DNA of 64,000 nt from Lactococcus lactis (lineage in GTDB: Bacteria; Bacillota; Bacilli; Lactobacillales; Streptococcaceae). The notes under the pieces are model-generated. The model saw only the letters and a list, made by a program, of their open reading frames with translations. It had not been told where the DNA came from and made no database searches. Shown one piece after another: positions 26,238 to 35,670 of this stretch (position 1 is the stretch's first letter; each line of letters begins with the position of its first letter). Position numbers and translations under genes: made by a program. The stretch covers positions 1,550,001 through 1,614,000 of the forward strand of contig NZ_CP118969.1 of assembly GCF_029023865.1 (NCBI RefSeq), given 5' to 3'.

Positions 26238-27155
26238 TTAATTCTCAATTTTTCTTAACTCATTAGCTTGTTCAACAAGTTTTCTAAGTCGGTGATTTAC
26301 TCCAGACTTCCCTAAAGGGGGTTCAAGCAACTCTCCCAACTCTTTAATTGTTGCTTCAGGATTTTCTAGACGTACACGAGCAATTTCCTTTAAATTCTCT
26401 GGAAGTTGTTCTAATTCTTTTCTCTCATTAAGAAATTGAATAGCATTAATTGCTTCTTGAGCCGCCATAACTGATTTAGCAATATTAGCATTTTCAAAAT
26501 TGGACTGCCGATTAGCTAAACCACGCATTTCACGCATAATCTTCGCCTCTTCAAATTTCAATCTTGCTTTCATCGCTCCAATTAAAGTCAAGAAATCCAT
26601 TATTTCTTCAGCTTTTGATAAATAGAGTATCCAGCGATTTTTCCTTTCAATAACGCGCGCATTTAAACCAAAATCTCGAAAAATTTCTTGTAAATCTTCC
26701 GCATGTTCCTGATATACACTAGCAATTGATAACTGATACTCACCTTTTTCAGGATTATGGAGAGAGCCTGCCGATAAAAAAGCTCCTCGTAAATAGTCCT
26801 TTTTGATAAATTCATCATTTTTAACAAATTCTGGCACACCATTATCCAACATCAACGAATCTGCTAAACTTAATTCATCTAATAATTCACTCGCACCCTC
26901 AGTTATAAAAACCGTATAAACCCGATTTTTAGAGAGCGTAGTCTTTTGATGAACACGAATTTCAGCATGAACATCGTAGAGTTCTCTTAACATTTGATAA
27001 ATATATTTAGCAGTTCCAGCATTTTCAGTCGTAATCGATAAAGTTAATCCATTAAAAATACCCACAGAGCCATTCATTCTGACAAGTGCCAAAAGTGCTC
27101 CAGTTGTTGCTAAATTACTTGTTAATTCTTTTTTTACATCACTTGTGAAACTCAT
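26238..27155 (-). CDS. whiA: DNA-binding protein WhiA
   Basis: A 305-residue WhiA protein with two homing-endonuclease-like (LAGLIDADG-type) regions at the N-terminus, including Y-L-R-G-A-F-L-S-A-G-S (about residues 120-130). A C-terminal helix-turn-helix follows, with K-E-L-G-E-L-L-E-P-P-L-G-K-S-G-V-N-H-R-L-R-K. In Firmicutes it affects cell division and chromosome segregation. It is the last gene of the conserved rapZ-glmR-whiA cluster, separated from glmR by 103 bases that contain a hairpin of the dispersed element. Confidence 0.95.
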   Translation of the reverse strand: MSFTSDVKKELTSNLATTGALLALVRMNGSVGIFNGLTLSITTENAGTAKYIYQMLRELYDVHAEIRVHQKTTLSKNRVYTVFITEGASELLDELSLADSLMLDNGVPEFVKNDEFIKKDYLRGAFLSAGSLHNPEKGEYQLSIASVYQEHAEDLQEIFRDFGLNARVIERKNRWILYLSKAEEIMDFLTLIGAMKARLKFEEAKIMREMRGLANRQSNFENANIAKSVMAAQEAINAIQFLNERKELEQLPENLKEIARVRLENPEATIKELGELLEPPLGKSGVNHRLRKLVEQANELRKIEN

Positions 27156-27223
27156 AATTCTTTCTATACAGGACAGGATATTTTTTCCCTGCTCTATTCT
27201 TTCTGTCAGACTTTTTTCTTATA

Positions 27224-27258
27224 AAAATTTACTGACAAACACTCTGTCAGTAAATTTT
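27224..27258 (-). terminator. Hairpin of paired elements between glmR and whiA
   Basis: The arms AAAATTTACTGACA and TGTCAGTAAATTTT flank a short loop, with CTGTCAGT exact at 27244-27251. It follows the glmR stop directly and ends in T on the minus strand. It may reduce read-through into whiA. Confidence 0.65.
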
Positions 27259-28242
27259 TTAATGTCTAAACTCTTGCCTTTGTGAAATTGCGACAATTTC
27301 TTTAGCAACAGCTTCACCATTATGAAAGGCTCCGCCGTCACGAAGTTCAAGGAAGTTATTAGAGATAACGTTGACCTCTTCTGCTTTTAATGCCTCAAAA
27401 TCATGGTCAACTTGAACCAGATATTCATCAAATTTATTCGTATTCATGTATTCTTCAGGAACTTCTTGAATATTCACCAAGACAGTATCAATCACTTTTG
27501 CCCCAATATGTTCATTTAATACTCGAACATGGTCAGCATCTGAAAAACGTTCTGTTTCCCCACGCTGAGTCATGATATTACAAACATAGACAATTTTAGC
27601 CGAGGTTTTCCAAAGAGCCTCGCAGATTTCTGGAATAACGATATTAGGTAAAATCGAAGTAAAAAGTGAGCCAGGTCCCAAGACAATGGTATCTGCTTCC
27701 ATAATTGATTTCACTACATTTTTGGACGCAACTGGACTATCACCACTAGCTGTTTGAGTTAAATAAACATGGTCAATCAATCCCTTATAGCTAGCAATAT
27801 GACTTTCACCTAAGACCTCATGACCATCCTTAAAAACAGCATGTAAGGTCAACGCGGCATCAGACGAAGGATAAATTTTCCCTTCCACATGAAAAAATTG
27901 AGCTAATGTTTGAATTGCACGATAAGTTGAACCCTGCATTTCAGAAACTGCTGCAATAATTAGATTACCCAGAGGATGACCAGCTAATTCACCATCAGAT
28001 TTATCAAAACGATATTGTAAAATATCAGCATAAAACTTGGGCATATCTGACATGGCAATCAATACATTACGCAAATCACCTGGCGGTGCAATATTCACCG
28101 CTGAACGAATTCGCCCAGAAGACCCACCATCGTCTGCCACAGTTACAATAGCCGTTAAATCAATTTTTTCTTTACGAAGTGCTTTTAAGACAACTGGAAT
28201 TCCAGTTCCTCCACCAATAACTACAACTTTTGGATTGCTCAT
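27259..28242 (-). CDS. glmR: Gluconeogenesis factor GlmR (YvcK), CofD-like
   Basis: A 327-residue YvcK-family protein with the CofD-like Rossmann fold. G-G-G-T-G-I-P-V (residues 10-17) binds the nucleotide sugar. [10 protein letters not shown] (about 36-45) and P-P-G-D-L-R-N (about 53-59) are family hallmarks. In Bacillus it binds UDP-GlcNAc and stimulates GlmS, directing carbon to peptidoglycan. Its ATG overlaps the rapZ stop (ATGA), so the two are translated together. Confidence 0.93.
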   Translation of the reverse strand: MSNPKVVVIGGGTGIPVVLKALRKEKIDLTAIVTVADDGGSSGRIRSAVNIAPPGDLRNVLIAMSDMPKFYADILQYRFDKSDGELAGHPLGNLIIAAVSEMQGSTYRAIQTLAQFFHVEGKIYPSSDAALTLHAVFKDGHEVLGESHIASYKGLIDHVYLTQTASGDSPVASKNVVKSIMEADTIVLGPGSLFTSILPNIVIPEICEALWKTSAKIVYVCNIMTQRGETERFSDADHVRVLNEHIGAKVIDTVLVNIQEVPEEYMNTNKFDEYLVQVDHDFEALKAEEVNVISNNFLELRDGGAFHNGEAVAKEIVAISQRQEFRH

Positions 28243-29126
28243 GAACGATTTACCGTTTCCTTTCTACGGTCTTTATCTCTATGACTGACATTGAGATGCC
28301 ATTTATCCTTCAAAGCCGCAGAGACTCTTTCAGCAAAAGCAACCGACCGGTGTTGACCACCCGTACAACCAAAAGCGATTGTTAAAACTGATTTACCTTC
28401 TTTTTTATAAGCTGGAAGAATTGGAACTAACATTTTCATCAAATTTTCATAAAATTCTTCCGACTGTGGATGTTCCATAACATAGTCATAAACTTCTTTA
28501 TCTGTTCCGTTTTTATCACGTAATTCAGCAATATAATGCGGATTTGGCAAGAAACGGACGTCAAAGACTAAATCGGCATCTAAAGGCAAGCCATACTTAA
28601 ATCCAAATGACATAACTTCAATTCTAAATGTAGATTCCGTACTAGAAGCAAATTTTTGTAAAATTCTTGCTCGAAGATTTCTTGGAGTCAATTCGCTTGT
28701 ATCAATAACCACTTCTGAAAGATTTTTTAAATCAGCTAAAATTTCACGTTCTTTAGTAATTCCATCAAGCGTTCTACCATCAATAGCAAGAGGATGACTT
28801 CTTCTAGTTTCCTTATATCTTGAAACCAATTCAGTATCATTTGCATCTAAAAATAAAAGTTTGAAATTAACAGACCCGTTATCAGTCAATTCAGTCACAA
28901 TACTTTGAATATCTTCAAAGAAAGCGCGTGAACGCATATCGACAACCAAGGCAACTTTATCAATCTTATTATCTGGTGTATTCAAAAGGCCCACAAATTT
29001 TTCAATTAAATTTGGTGGCATATTATCTACCGTGAAATAACCCATGTCCTCAAAGGATTGAATGGCAACCGTTTTACCTGCCCCAGACATCCCTGTAATA
29101 ATCACAATATTGAGTTTATTCTCCAT
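28239..29126 (-). CDS. rapZ: Nucleotide-binding RNase adapter-like protein RapZ (YvcJ)
   Basis: A 295-residue RapZ/YvcJ protein. The N-terminal P-loop is G-M-S-G-A-G-K-T (about residues 13-20). A Walker-B-like segment and the C-terminal metabolite-binding domain with [11 protein letters not shown] (about 263-273) follow. In E. coli it guides RNase E to the GlmZ small RNA. In Firmicutes its role is less clear, but it is linked to cell-wall precursor supply. It is the first gene of rapZ-glmR-whiA, about 80 bases downstream of the cardiolipin-synthase-like gene. Confidence 0.94.
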   Translation of the reverse strand: MENKLNIVIITGMSGAGKTVAIQSFEDMGYFTVDNMPPNLIEKFVGLLNTPDNKIDKVALVVDMRSRAFFEDIQSIVTELTDNGSVNFKLLFLDANDTELVSRYKETRRSHPLAIDGRTLDGITKEREILADLKNLSEVVIDTSELTPRNLRARILQKFASSTESTFRIEVMSFGFKYGLPLDADLVFDVRFLPNPHYIAELRDKNGTDKEVYDYVMEHPQSEEFYENLMKMLVPILPAYKKEGKSVLTIAFGCTGGQHRSVAFAERVSAALKDKWHLNVSHRDKDRRKETVNRS

Positions 29127-29205
29127 TTCTCTCCTCCATTTTCATCTTACTCTTTTAAATTTTTTCTTCAATAAATCTTACTACTTCAATTTTTAATAAT
29201 AGGTA

Positions 29206-30651
29206 TCAGAGCATTGGTGCAATTAAACGAGCTAAACCTTCTTTAAAACGAACTAACTTAGAACGTTCTTCATAACGCTCTAAAGTTAATGGACGACTCA
29301 ATTTCAAATCCTTCATAAAATCATTTCGTAATTTTTGAGAAATGTCATAATCATAGATAACAACATTAGCTTCAAAACATAATTGCAAACTTCGATAATC
29401 TAAATTAGCTGACCCAACTGAGGCATACTCTCCATCAATAATTAATGTTTTAGAGTGAACAAATCCATTTTCGTAAGTATAAACTTTCGCGCCATATTTA
29501 ACTAAATCAGCAGCATGGAAATAAGTCGCCCAATAAACCAGTGGATGGTCCGGCTTATTTGGAATCAATAATTTAACCTGTACACCCGATAACAATGCTA
29601 ATTTTATAGATTCATGTAAAGCATCAGACGGAATATAATAAGGGGTTTGAATGATAATTTCTCGCTCTGCACCCGAAATCATCTTCATGTAAGTTAATTT
29701 GATTTGCTCCTTGTCCTCATCTGGTCCCGAAGTCACAAGTTGAGTCGCTACATGACCTTCAACAATCGAATCTGGGAAATAAGGCTCTCCCTCGGTCACT
29801 TCAAAATGATGTTGAGAATTCCAGTCTAAAATAAAACGATGTTGTAGGCTATAAACAATATCACCAGTCAAACGTAAATGATTGTCACGCCAATAGCCAA
29901 ATTTCTTTGTAATTGAAGCATATTCATCACCAACATTAAATCCACCCGTGTATCCAATAATTCCATCAATAACTACAATTTTACGGTATAAACGATAGTT
30001 TGTTCGTGGATTAACTAAAGGCATAATTAATGGAAAAAATTGCGCTACATGCCCACCAGCCTCCTGAAGTTCTTTAAAATTAGACATTTTTGATTTATTT
30101 GAACCCCAAGCGTCAATTAAAAGTTTAACTTCGACTCCTCGTTTTGCAGCTGCAAGTAAAGCATCATAGATTTCATGACCCATTCGATCCATCCGAAAAA
30201 TATAATATTCCATATGAACATGATGTTTTGCTTTATTAATATCCTCAATCAGAGCATTAAATTTCTGACGTCCATCATTGAAGATTTTCACACCAGTATT
30301 TGTTGAAATAATTGATTTTTCTTCAACATAAAGCATATGAATCAACTGACCAATTACATGATTTTGTCTCATTTTTTTAATAAATAATCGATCTGTGTAA
30401 GATTTTTCAGCATGTTCTAATTGTTTTTCAAAACCCAACTGAAACCTTTTTCGGTCTTTAAAAATACGATAATGCGAAATGCCACGTCCAATGAGTAAAT
30501 ATAAAATAAAGCCTATGATAGGCAGTAAATTAACTACAAAGAGCCATGACCAAGTTGCCGCTGTTGATTTTCTTTCCCTAAAAATAATGACAAAGGATAA
30601 TATAACATTAAGGAAAAAAAGCGCCAGCTCAAAAAGTGCAATAAAACTCAA
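29206..30651 (-). CDS. Cardiolipin-synthase-like protein with an altered first HKD motif
   Basis: A phospholipase-D-fold membrane protein of about 481 codons. Two N-terminal membrane helices are followed by two catalytic halves. The second motif is intact (V-H-S-K-T-L-I-I-D). The first, normally H-R-K-x4-D, reads N-Y-R-L-Y-R-K-I-V-V-I-D, with Tyr in place of the catalytic His (codon TAC at 29986-29988). Cardiolipin synthases join two phosphatidylglycerols using both motifs, so activity is doubtful. There is no ATG at the start. I prefer TTG at 30651, which has GGGAGAG six bases before it, over TTG at 30666. Confidence 0.82.
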   Translation of the reverse strand: MSFIALFELALFFLNVILSFVIIFRERKSTAATWSWLFVVNLLPIIGFILYLLIGRGISHYRIFKDRKRFQLGFEKQLEHAEKSYTDRLFIKKMRQNHVIGQLIHMLYVEEKSIISTNTGVKIFNDGRQKFNALIEDINKAKHHVHMEYYIFRMDRMGHEIYDALLAAAKRGVEVKLLIDAWGSNKSKMSNFKELQEAGGHVAQFFPLIMPLVNPRTNYRLYRKIVVIDGIIGYTGGFNVGDEYASITKKFGYWRDNHLRLTGDIVYSLQHRFILDWNSQHHFEVTEGEPYFPDSIVEGHVATQLVTSGPDEDKEQIKLTYMKMISGAEREIIIQTPYYIPSDALHESIKLALLSGVQVKLLIPNKPDHPLVYWATYFHAADLVKYGAKVYTYENGFVHSKTLIIDGEYASVGSANLDYRSLQLCFEANVVIYDYDISQKLRNDFMKDLKLSRPLTLERYEERSKLVRFKEGLARLIAPML

Positions 30652-30686
30652 AATAATCTCTCCCAATCCCCCAGTTTACTTCCTCT

Positions 30687-30717
30687 ATTATATCAAAAAA
30701 AGCGGTATTAAACCGCT
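30687..30717 (-). promoter_or_regulatory. fruA terminator fused to the downstream extended -10
   Basis: On the minus strand the stem AGCGGT/ACCGCT (30701-30717) is followed by TTTTTTTGATATAAT. The terminator of fruA therefore runs into TG-A-TATAAT (30687-30695), which would start transcription of the cardiolipin-synthase-like gene. Confidence 0.65.
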
Positions 30718-30737
30718 CTTATTATTCTCATTCATTT

Positions 30738-32645
30738 TTATTTTGCTTTTTTCAATGCACCAAATAATAGGCCTGAAACAATTGCGCCAATCAAGATGAA
30801 CAAGAGATAAAGTAAAGGATTGTTTGTCAAAGCGAGAACGAAGACTCCACCATGTGGTGCCATCAATTTAATGTTTGCCATACCAGTCAAACCACCGGCT
30901 ACTGCTGCTCCAATCATAAATGATGGAATTGCGCGTGCGGGGTCAGATGCACCAAACGGAATTGACCCTTCAGTGATGAATGAAAGTCCCATAACGATAT
31001 TTGTCAAACCAGCATTGCGTTCTTCTTTAGTAAATTTATTTTTAAACAAGATAACAGCGACTGTAGTTGCGAGTGGTGGAACCATCCCACCAGCCATAAC
31101 GGCAGCCATTGTTACTGAACCACCAGTTGAAACTGTTGCTGCTAAAGTACCAGTTGCAAAGATATAAGCAGCTTTGTTAATTGGACCCCCAAGGTCAATA
31201 GCCATCATTCCACCAACAACTAAACCAAGTACAAGGGCAGATGCTCCTGATAGACTCGCTAAGAAGTTAGAGAGACCGGTATTAATTGCTGCCATTGGGA
31301 TATTGACAAAGAGCATTAGGAAACCTGTAATAAATGTTCCAACTAATGGATAAATCAAGATAGCTTTAATTCCATCAAGTGAACGAGGAAGTTTTGCAAA
31401 AGCTTTACGTAAAAGGATAATGACACCACCGGCAAGGAAACCACCAACTAGGGCTCCTAAGAAACCAGACGGAATCATTTTAGCAGGATCTAAATGACCA
31501 AATGCAAGACCAGAAGATGCCATAGAACCAGCGACAAAACCAGCAACTAAACCAGGTTTATCAGCAATAGAGTTGGCAATGAAACCAGCTAGAACAGGTA
31601 ACATAAAGGCAAAAGCTGCACCACCAACATTTTTAAAGTAAGCTGCTAAAGGATGATAAACTCCTAGATTAGCCAATTGACTTTGAGGAACTCCCATTGC
31701 TTGGTCAATCAAGAAAGCAAGAGCAATAAGTATCCCACCACCAACAACGAATGGAAGCATTGCAGAAACCCCACCCATTAAGTGTTTATAGAATGCTTTT
31801 CCTAATCCACCAGATGATTCTTCTTTTACTTCATCAGATCCGTCTGCTTCATAGATTGGTGCTTTACCTGAAAGTGCACGATTAATTAATTCTTCCGTAT
31901 CTCGGATGGCATGTGCAACTGGAACTTGAACCATTTCTTTACCAGCAAAACGATTCATTTCAACTTTCTTATCCGCAGCCACAATAACAGCATCTGCTTT
32001 TTGGATATCAGCTGCACTTAATTTATTATCAATTCCACGCGCACCATTGGTTTCAACTTTAATTCCAACGCCCATTTCCAAGGCTTGTTTTTTAAGCGCT
32101 TCTTCAGCCATATAAGTATGAGCAATACCCGTTGTACAAGCCGTTACAGCTACAATATAATGTTCAGCATTTTCAACAGTCTTAATTTCTTCTTGTTTTT
32201 CAGAAAAAAGCTGAATGACCTCTCTTGGATACTCAACTTTTCTCAAACGATCTTGGAAACCGTCTTTAAGAAGATAAGTTGAAAGTTGTGCTAAAGCTTC
32301 CAAGTGAGTATCATTAGCACCATCTGGTGCTGCTATCATGAAGAAAAGATTGACAGGTTGTCCATCTAATGCGGCATAGTCAACACCAACTTTTGATTTT
32401 GCGAAAAGAACGACTGGCTCATTTACCGCTGTATTTTTACTGTGAGGCATTGCAATTCCGTCGCCAAGTCCGGTTGAAGTCTGTGCCTCACGGGCCATAA
32501 TTCCTGCTTTAAAAGTTGCGAAATCATTGACATAACCTTCAGAAACTAATTTATTGACCATTTCATCAATAACGGCTTCTTTGCTAGTTGCTTGGAGGTC
32601 AAGAATCATAACCTCTGTTTTAAGTAAATCTTTTATTTCCATCAT
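30738..32645 (-). CDS. fruA: Fructose-specific PTS enzyme IIABC
   Basis: A 635-residue transporter that takes up fructose and phosphorylates it at carbon 1. The order is A-B-C. The IIA domain comes first with active His68 in A-M-P-H-S-K. The IIB domain has active Cys170 in V-T-A-C-T-T-G-I-A-H-T. The IIC domain, with about eight to ten membrane segments, starts near residue 285 and contains P-F-V-V-G-G-G and the G-G-P-I-N-K-A motif. Its ATG overlaps the fruC stop (ATGA). The product fructose-1-phosphate is the substrate of the upstream kinase. Confidence 0.96.
   Translation of the reverse strand: MMEIKDLLKTEVMILDLQATSKEAVIDEMVNKLVSEGYVNDFATFKAGIMAREAQTSTGLGDGIAMPHSKNTAVNEPVVLFAKSKVGVDYAALDGQPVNLFFMIAAPDGANDTHLEALAQLSTYLLKDGFQDRLRKVEYPREVIQLFSEKQEEIKTVENAEHYIVAVTACTTGIAHTYMAEEALKKQALEMGVGIKVETNGARGIDNKLSAADIQKADAVIVAADKKVEMNRFAGKEMVQVPVAHAIRDTEELINRALSGKAPIYEADGSDEVKEESSGGLGKAFYKHLMGGVSAMLPFVVGGGILIALAFLIDQAMGVPQSQLANLGVYHPLAAYFKNVGGAAFAFMLPVLAGFIANSIADKPGLVAGFVAGSMASSGLAFGHLDPAKMIPSGFLGALVGGFLAGGVIILLRKAFAKLPRSLDGIKAILIYPLVGTFITGFLMLFVNIPMAAINTGLSNFLASLSGASALVLGLVVGGMMAIDLGGPINKAAYIFATGTLAATVSTGGSVTMAAVMAGGMVPPLATTVAVILFKNKFTKEERNAGLTNIVMGLSFITEGSIPFGASDPARAIPSFMIGAAVAGGLTGMANIKLMAPHGGVFVLALTNNPLLYLLFILIGAIVSGLLFGALKKAK
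30931..30937 (+). other. Chi-like heptamer GCGCGTG
   Basis: An exact GCGCGTG on the plus strand inside fruA. It is the only one of the four seen that is not on the minus strand. Confidence 0.4.
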
Positions 32646-33559
32646 TTCACCTCTGAAATATTAACTTTTTTATAAATTTCTTCCAAAAATGCTCGGCTTG
32701 GCATATCATCTGAGAATGCCTTTGAAGTTCCACAAGCGATTGCTTGTCTAAATGCTAATAGCGGGTCTTTAGACTGGCTATATTCAGCTAAAAATCCTGC
32801 AACGGTCGAATCACCAGCACCAATAGAATTTTTTAACTCTCCTTTAATCCCTTGAGCAAAATAAACTTTCTCATTTGTAAAGAGGAGTGCTCCATCACCA
32901 GCCATTGATACGATAACATTTTGAGCACCCATTTCTAAAAGTTTTTGACCATAAGGAATGATTTGCTCATTATTTTTGAAGCTTGTTTCAAAGATTGCTT
33001 CTAGTTCTTCTCGGTTTGGTTTAATGAGTAGGGGATGAGCAGGAAGCGAATCAAGTAATTTTTGACCATCAACATCCATGACAAAAGTTGCTTTTTGCTT
33101 TTGGACTTTAGCAATCAAACGCTCATAGAAATCTTCACCAAGACTTTTAGGGATTGTACCTGCAAAGACAACGATATCATCTTCTTTCAAATGATCAAAT
33201 TTTTCAAGAAAATGATTAATTTCACTTTCTTGAAGTTTTGGTCCAGCCGCATCAAGACTTGTTTCGTTTTCCTGACTTTTCAGCTTGACATTAATTCTTG
33301 TCAAATCTTCTATTTCTGTGAAATCCGAATCAATCTGATTCTCATTTAAGAAATCTTTAATATATTGACCAGAAAATCCACCTAGAAAGCCTAGTGCCTT
33401 GCTTTTGGCACCTACAAGACTTAGCATGCGACTTTCCATAATTCCTTTACCACCTGCTGAAATCTGTGTTTTCCCTGTTCGGTTCACCTCACCAAGTGCT
33501 AACTCTTCATAATTCATGAAGTAGTCAAGTGCTGGGTTGAGTGTTACTGTATAAATCAT
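32642..33559 (-). CDS. fruK: 1-phosphofructokinase (fruC in lactococcal nomenclature)
   Basis: A 305-residue PfkB-family kinase that converts fructose-1-phosphate to fructose-1,6-bisphosphate. The N-terminal T-L-N-P-A-L-D-Y, the G-G-K-G-I motif (about residues 37-41) and the C-terminal anion hole G-A-G-D-S-T-V-A-G-F (about 247-256, with catalytic Asp) are present. Note G-G-K-G-I-M-E-S-R where most relatives have G-G-K-G-I-N-V-S-R. It lies between fruR and fruA. A GGAG site precedes the ATG. Confidence 0.94.
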   Translation of the reverse strand: MIYTVTLNPALDYFMNYEELALGEVNRTGKTQISAGGKGIMESRMLSLVGAKSKALGFLGGFSGQYIKDFLNENQIDSDFTEIEDLTRINVKLKSQENETSLDAAGPKLQESEINHFLEKFDHLKEDDIVVFAGTIPKSLGEDFYERLIAKVQKQKATFVMDVDGQKLLDSLPAHPLLIKPNREELEAIFETSFKNNEQIIPYGQKLLEMGAQNVIVSMAGDGALLFTNEKVYFAQGIKGELKNSIGAGDSTVAGFLAEYSQSKDPLLAFRQAIACGTSKAFSDDMPSRAFLEEIYKKVNISEVK

Positions 33560-33642
33560 AATTCTCCTTTATGTAAGACGTAGGTTTGCAAATACTAACT
33601 TTTAGTGAAATTTTTTTCACACGATTCATTTAAAAACAAACG

Positions 33643-34344
33643 CTAATTGTTCTCGGTAATTAATTCAACTTCTTCAGAATTAGCAAATTTGACAAAACTC
33701 ATTTGTCCTAATTTAGAAGAATCGGCTAATATGAAAGCATTCTGGCTTTGTTTGACTGCTAGTCCTTTTATTGCTGCTTCTTCATGGTCTGGCGTCATTG
33801 CTCCGTGTTCATTGTCAAAGCCGTTAGCTCCAACAAAAGCACTATTGAATTGATAAGCAGAAAGTTGTTCTAAAGCCTGACTCCCAATTATTGCATCTGT
33901 TACCTTTTTCACTCGTCCACCGAGCAGATAGACGATTAATCGGTCATCTGTTAATTTTGCCAAATGACTGACAGAGTTGGTTACAATCGTTAAATAAAGA
34001 TGAGATTGATTGATAAGTTCAGCTAAGATACCAGTTGTAGTCCCAGCATCTAAAAAAATAATATCCCCATCTTTAATTTTCGATAATGCTTTTTGAGCGA
34101 TTTCTTCTTTTTCTTGAATGTTTTTGGAAGTTTTTTCGGAAATACTTAATTCTTCCGATAAGTCTTGTGTAAGTTCTGCACCACCATGAACTCGTCTTAA
34201 AGATTTTTCTTTTTCCAATTCATTCAAATCTCGCCTAAGCGTCGATATAGAGCAATCCATTAACGTAAGAAGTTCTTCAATCGTTGCTCTTCTTTTTAAT
34301 TTTAGATAGTCAACAATCCGTCTTTTTCTTTCATTTGCTAACAT
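33643..34344 (-). CDS. fruR: DeoR-family regulator of the fructose operon
   Basis: A DeoR-type regulator of about 233 codons. I prefer the second ATG (34344, M-L-A-N-E-R-K-R-R-I), because AGGAG lies six bases before it and touches the first ATG at 34350. The helix-turn-helix (A-T-I-E-E-L-L-T-L-M-D-C-S-I-S-T-L-R-R-D, about residues 17-36) is typical. The C-terminal sugar-phosphate domain has L-D-A-G-T-T-T and ends with D-S-S-K. FruR in lactococci responds to fructose-1-phosphate and controls fruRCA. One ACTGACAG element lies inside at 33967-33974. Confidence 0.93.
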   Translation of the reverse strand: MLANERKRRIVDYLKLKRRATIEELLTLMDCSISTLRRDLNELEKEKSLRRVHGGAELTQDLSEELSISEKTSKNIQEKEEIAQKALSKIKDGDIIFLDAGTTTGILAELINQSHLYLTIVTNSVSHLAKLTDDRLIVYLLGGRVKKVTDAIIGSQALEQLSAYQFNSAFVGANGFDNEHGAMTPDHEEAAIKGLAVKQSQNAFILADSSKLGQMSFVKFANSEEVELITENN

Positions 34345-34354
34345 TTCCATCTCC

Positions 34355-34403
34355 TGAATTCGTTTACAAAAATCATTATAACACCTTTATCTTTCAAAAT
34401 CAA
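34355..34403 (-). promoter_or_regulatory. fruRCA promoter and candidate cre site
   Basis: TTGATT and TATAAT are 17 bases apart on the minus strand (34398-34403 and 34375-34380), with TG upstream of the -10. TGTAAACGAATTCA at 34355-34368 matches the cre consensus TGWNANCGNTNWCA except for one position, sits at the transcription start and abuts the AGGAG ribosome site. Binding of CcpA there would block fruRCA. Confidence 0.6.
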
Positions 34404-34438
34404 TCATTAACTATCATTTTCTTCCAAAAAAACTCAAA

Positions 34439-34464
34439 AATAAAAAACTATCTAATAATAGTTT
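34439..34464 (-). terminator. Terminator of the M20 amidohydrolase gene
   Basis: The stem AAACTAT/ATAGTTT with a short loop, followed by TTTTTTATTTTTG on the minus strand, directly after the stop. Confidence 0.75.
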
Positions 34465-35604
34465 TTATTTAAAATGTTCAAGTAATTGATGAGCGCTTTC
34501 CAAATAGTAGTCAACAGCAACTTTTAGAGTTTCATCTTGAACGACCATATCAGCAAAATGAAGTCCAGAGGCCCCTTGTTCATTTGAACCTATAAAAGCA
34601 AAGACACTTGGAGCTCGCTTTTGATAATTAGCAAAGTCTTCCCCCGCACTTGATGGCTCTGGATATACCACTTTATCATGCCATTGCTCGGTTCTTTTCC
34701 TGATAACATCTGTCAACTCGAAATCGTTGAACGTGAGGTCCGCTTCCATTAACCATTTAATCTCTAGTTCAACATCATAAGCTTTTGCAGTGGCCTCGAT
34801 AATTTGACTGAATCTTCTCTTTGTTAAGGAACGTACTTCATTGTCAAAAGTTCTTATTGTCCCTTCTAAGCGGGCATTGTTTGGTAAAACATTCCAAGTA
34901 TTTCCGGCTTCAATGTGTGTGACAGATACAACAGCAGCTCTCAGTGGTGAAATATTTCTAGAAACAATTTGTTGTAGATTTTGAACGATCGCAGCACTAG
35001 CTAAAATCAAATCTTGACCTTCTTGCGGATATGCCGCAAGACTTCCTTGACCTCTTATTAAAATTTCAAAACGTTCAACGGCTGCCATTACTCCACCCTC
35101 ACGTAAGCCAATTACTCCAGCTGACAAAGTAGGCATATTATGGTAGCCAATGAAAGCTTGAACATCTGAAACTAATCCTGTTTTTAGAACTTCTTTGGCT
35201 CCTTCGCCAATTTCTTCGGCAGGTTGAAATATAAGTTTGATTGTCCCACTAAACTGACTTTCCTTCTCTTTTAGAATTTTAGCAGCTCCTAAAAGACTAG
35301 TCATATGTAAGTCATGACCACAAGCACGCATTGCTCCTTTGTTTACAGAGGAAAATTCTAATCCTGTTTCTTCTAGAATAGGTAAGGCGTCAATATCTGC
35401 TCTTAGCGCAATAATCGGTTTTCCTGAGCCAATTTTTGCAACAAGTCCTGTTTTAAGCTGACTATCTATTATTTCAATTTGCCAATCTGCTAATTTTTGA
35501 CGAATAAATTTTGTCGTTTCAACTTCTTTTTCTGATATTTCGGGATGGGCATGAAGATAATGTCTAATTTCAACAAGCTCTTGGTATAAATTTTCTTCAA
35601 TCAT
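34465..35604 (-). CDS. M20-family amidohydrolase (aminoacylase type)
   Basis: A 379-residue metal-dependent amidohydrolase of the hippurate hydrolase / N-acetyl-amino-acid deacetylase branch. Metal ligands are visible in A-C-G-H-D-L-H-M (about residues 94-101) and P-A-E-E-I-G-E-G (about 130-137). L-H-A-H-P-E is near the start and A-G-E-D-F-A-N-Y near 320. The substrate is uncertain. It may be an N-acylated amino acid or peptide. No ribosome site precedes the ATG. The extended -10 TG-A-TACAAT ends seven bases before the A of ATG, so the message is probably leaderless. Confidence 0.87.
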   Translation of the reverse strand: MIEENLYQELVEIRHYLHAHPEISEKEVETTKFIRQKLADWQIEIIDSQLKTGLVAKIGSGKPIIALRADIDALPILEETGLEFSSVNKGAMRACGHDLHMTSLLGAAKILKEKESQFSGTIKLIFQPAEEIGEGAKEVLKTGLVSDVQAFIGYHNMPTLSAGVIGLREGGVMAAVERFEILIRGQGSLAAYPQEGQDLILASAAIVQNLQQIVSRNISPLRAAVVSVTHIEAGNTWNVLPNNARLEGTIRTFDNEVRSLTKRRFSQIIEATAKAYDVELEIKWLMEADLTFNDFELTDVIRKRTEQWHDKVVYPEPSSAGEDFANYQKRAPSVFAFIGSNEQGASGLHFADMVVQDETLKVAVDYYLESAHQLLEHFK

Positions 35605-35611
35605 AAGAATA

Positions 35612-35620
35612 ATTGTATCA
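35612..35620 (-). promoter_or_regulatory. Promoter of a probable leaderless message
   Basis: TG-A-TACAAT on the minus strand with seven bases between the -10 and ATG. Transcription would start at or within one base of the start codon. It abuts the terminator of the upstream gene. Confidence 0.55.
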
Positions 35621-35621
35621 A

Positions 35622-35650
35622 AAATAGCGAAGGTTGCTCCTTCGCTATTT
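35622..35650 (-). terminator. Oleate hydratase terminator
   Basis: A perfect 12-pair stem AAATAGCGAAGG/CCTTCGCTATTT with a five-base loop, followed by TTTTT on the minus strand. Confidence 0.9.
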
Positions 35651-35670
35651 CTTGTGACTTCATTTAATTT

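Noticed and set aside
30820-31167. Open frame of 115 codons opposite fruA
   Set aside because: Shadow of the hydrophobic IIC domain. No independent support.
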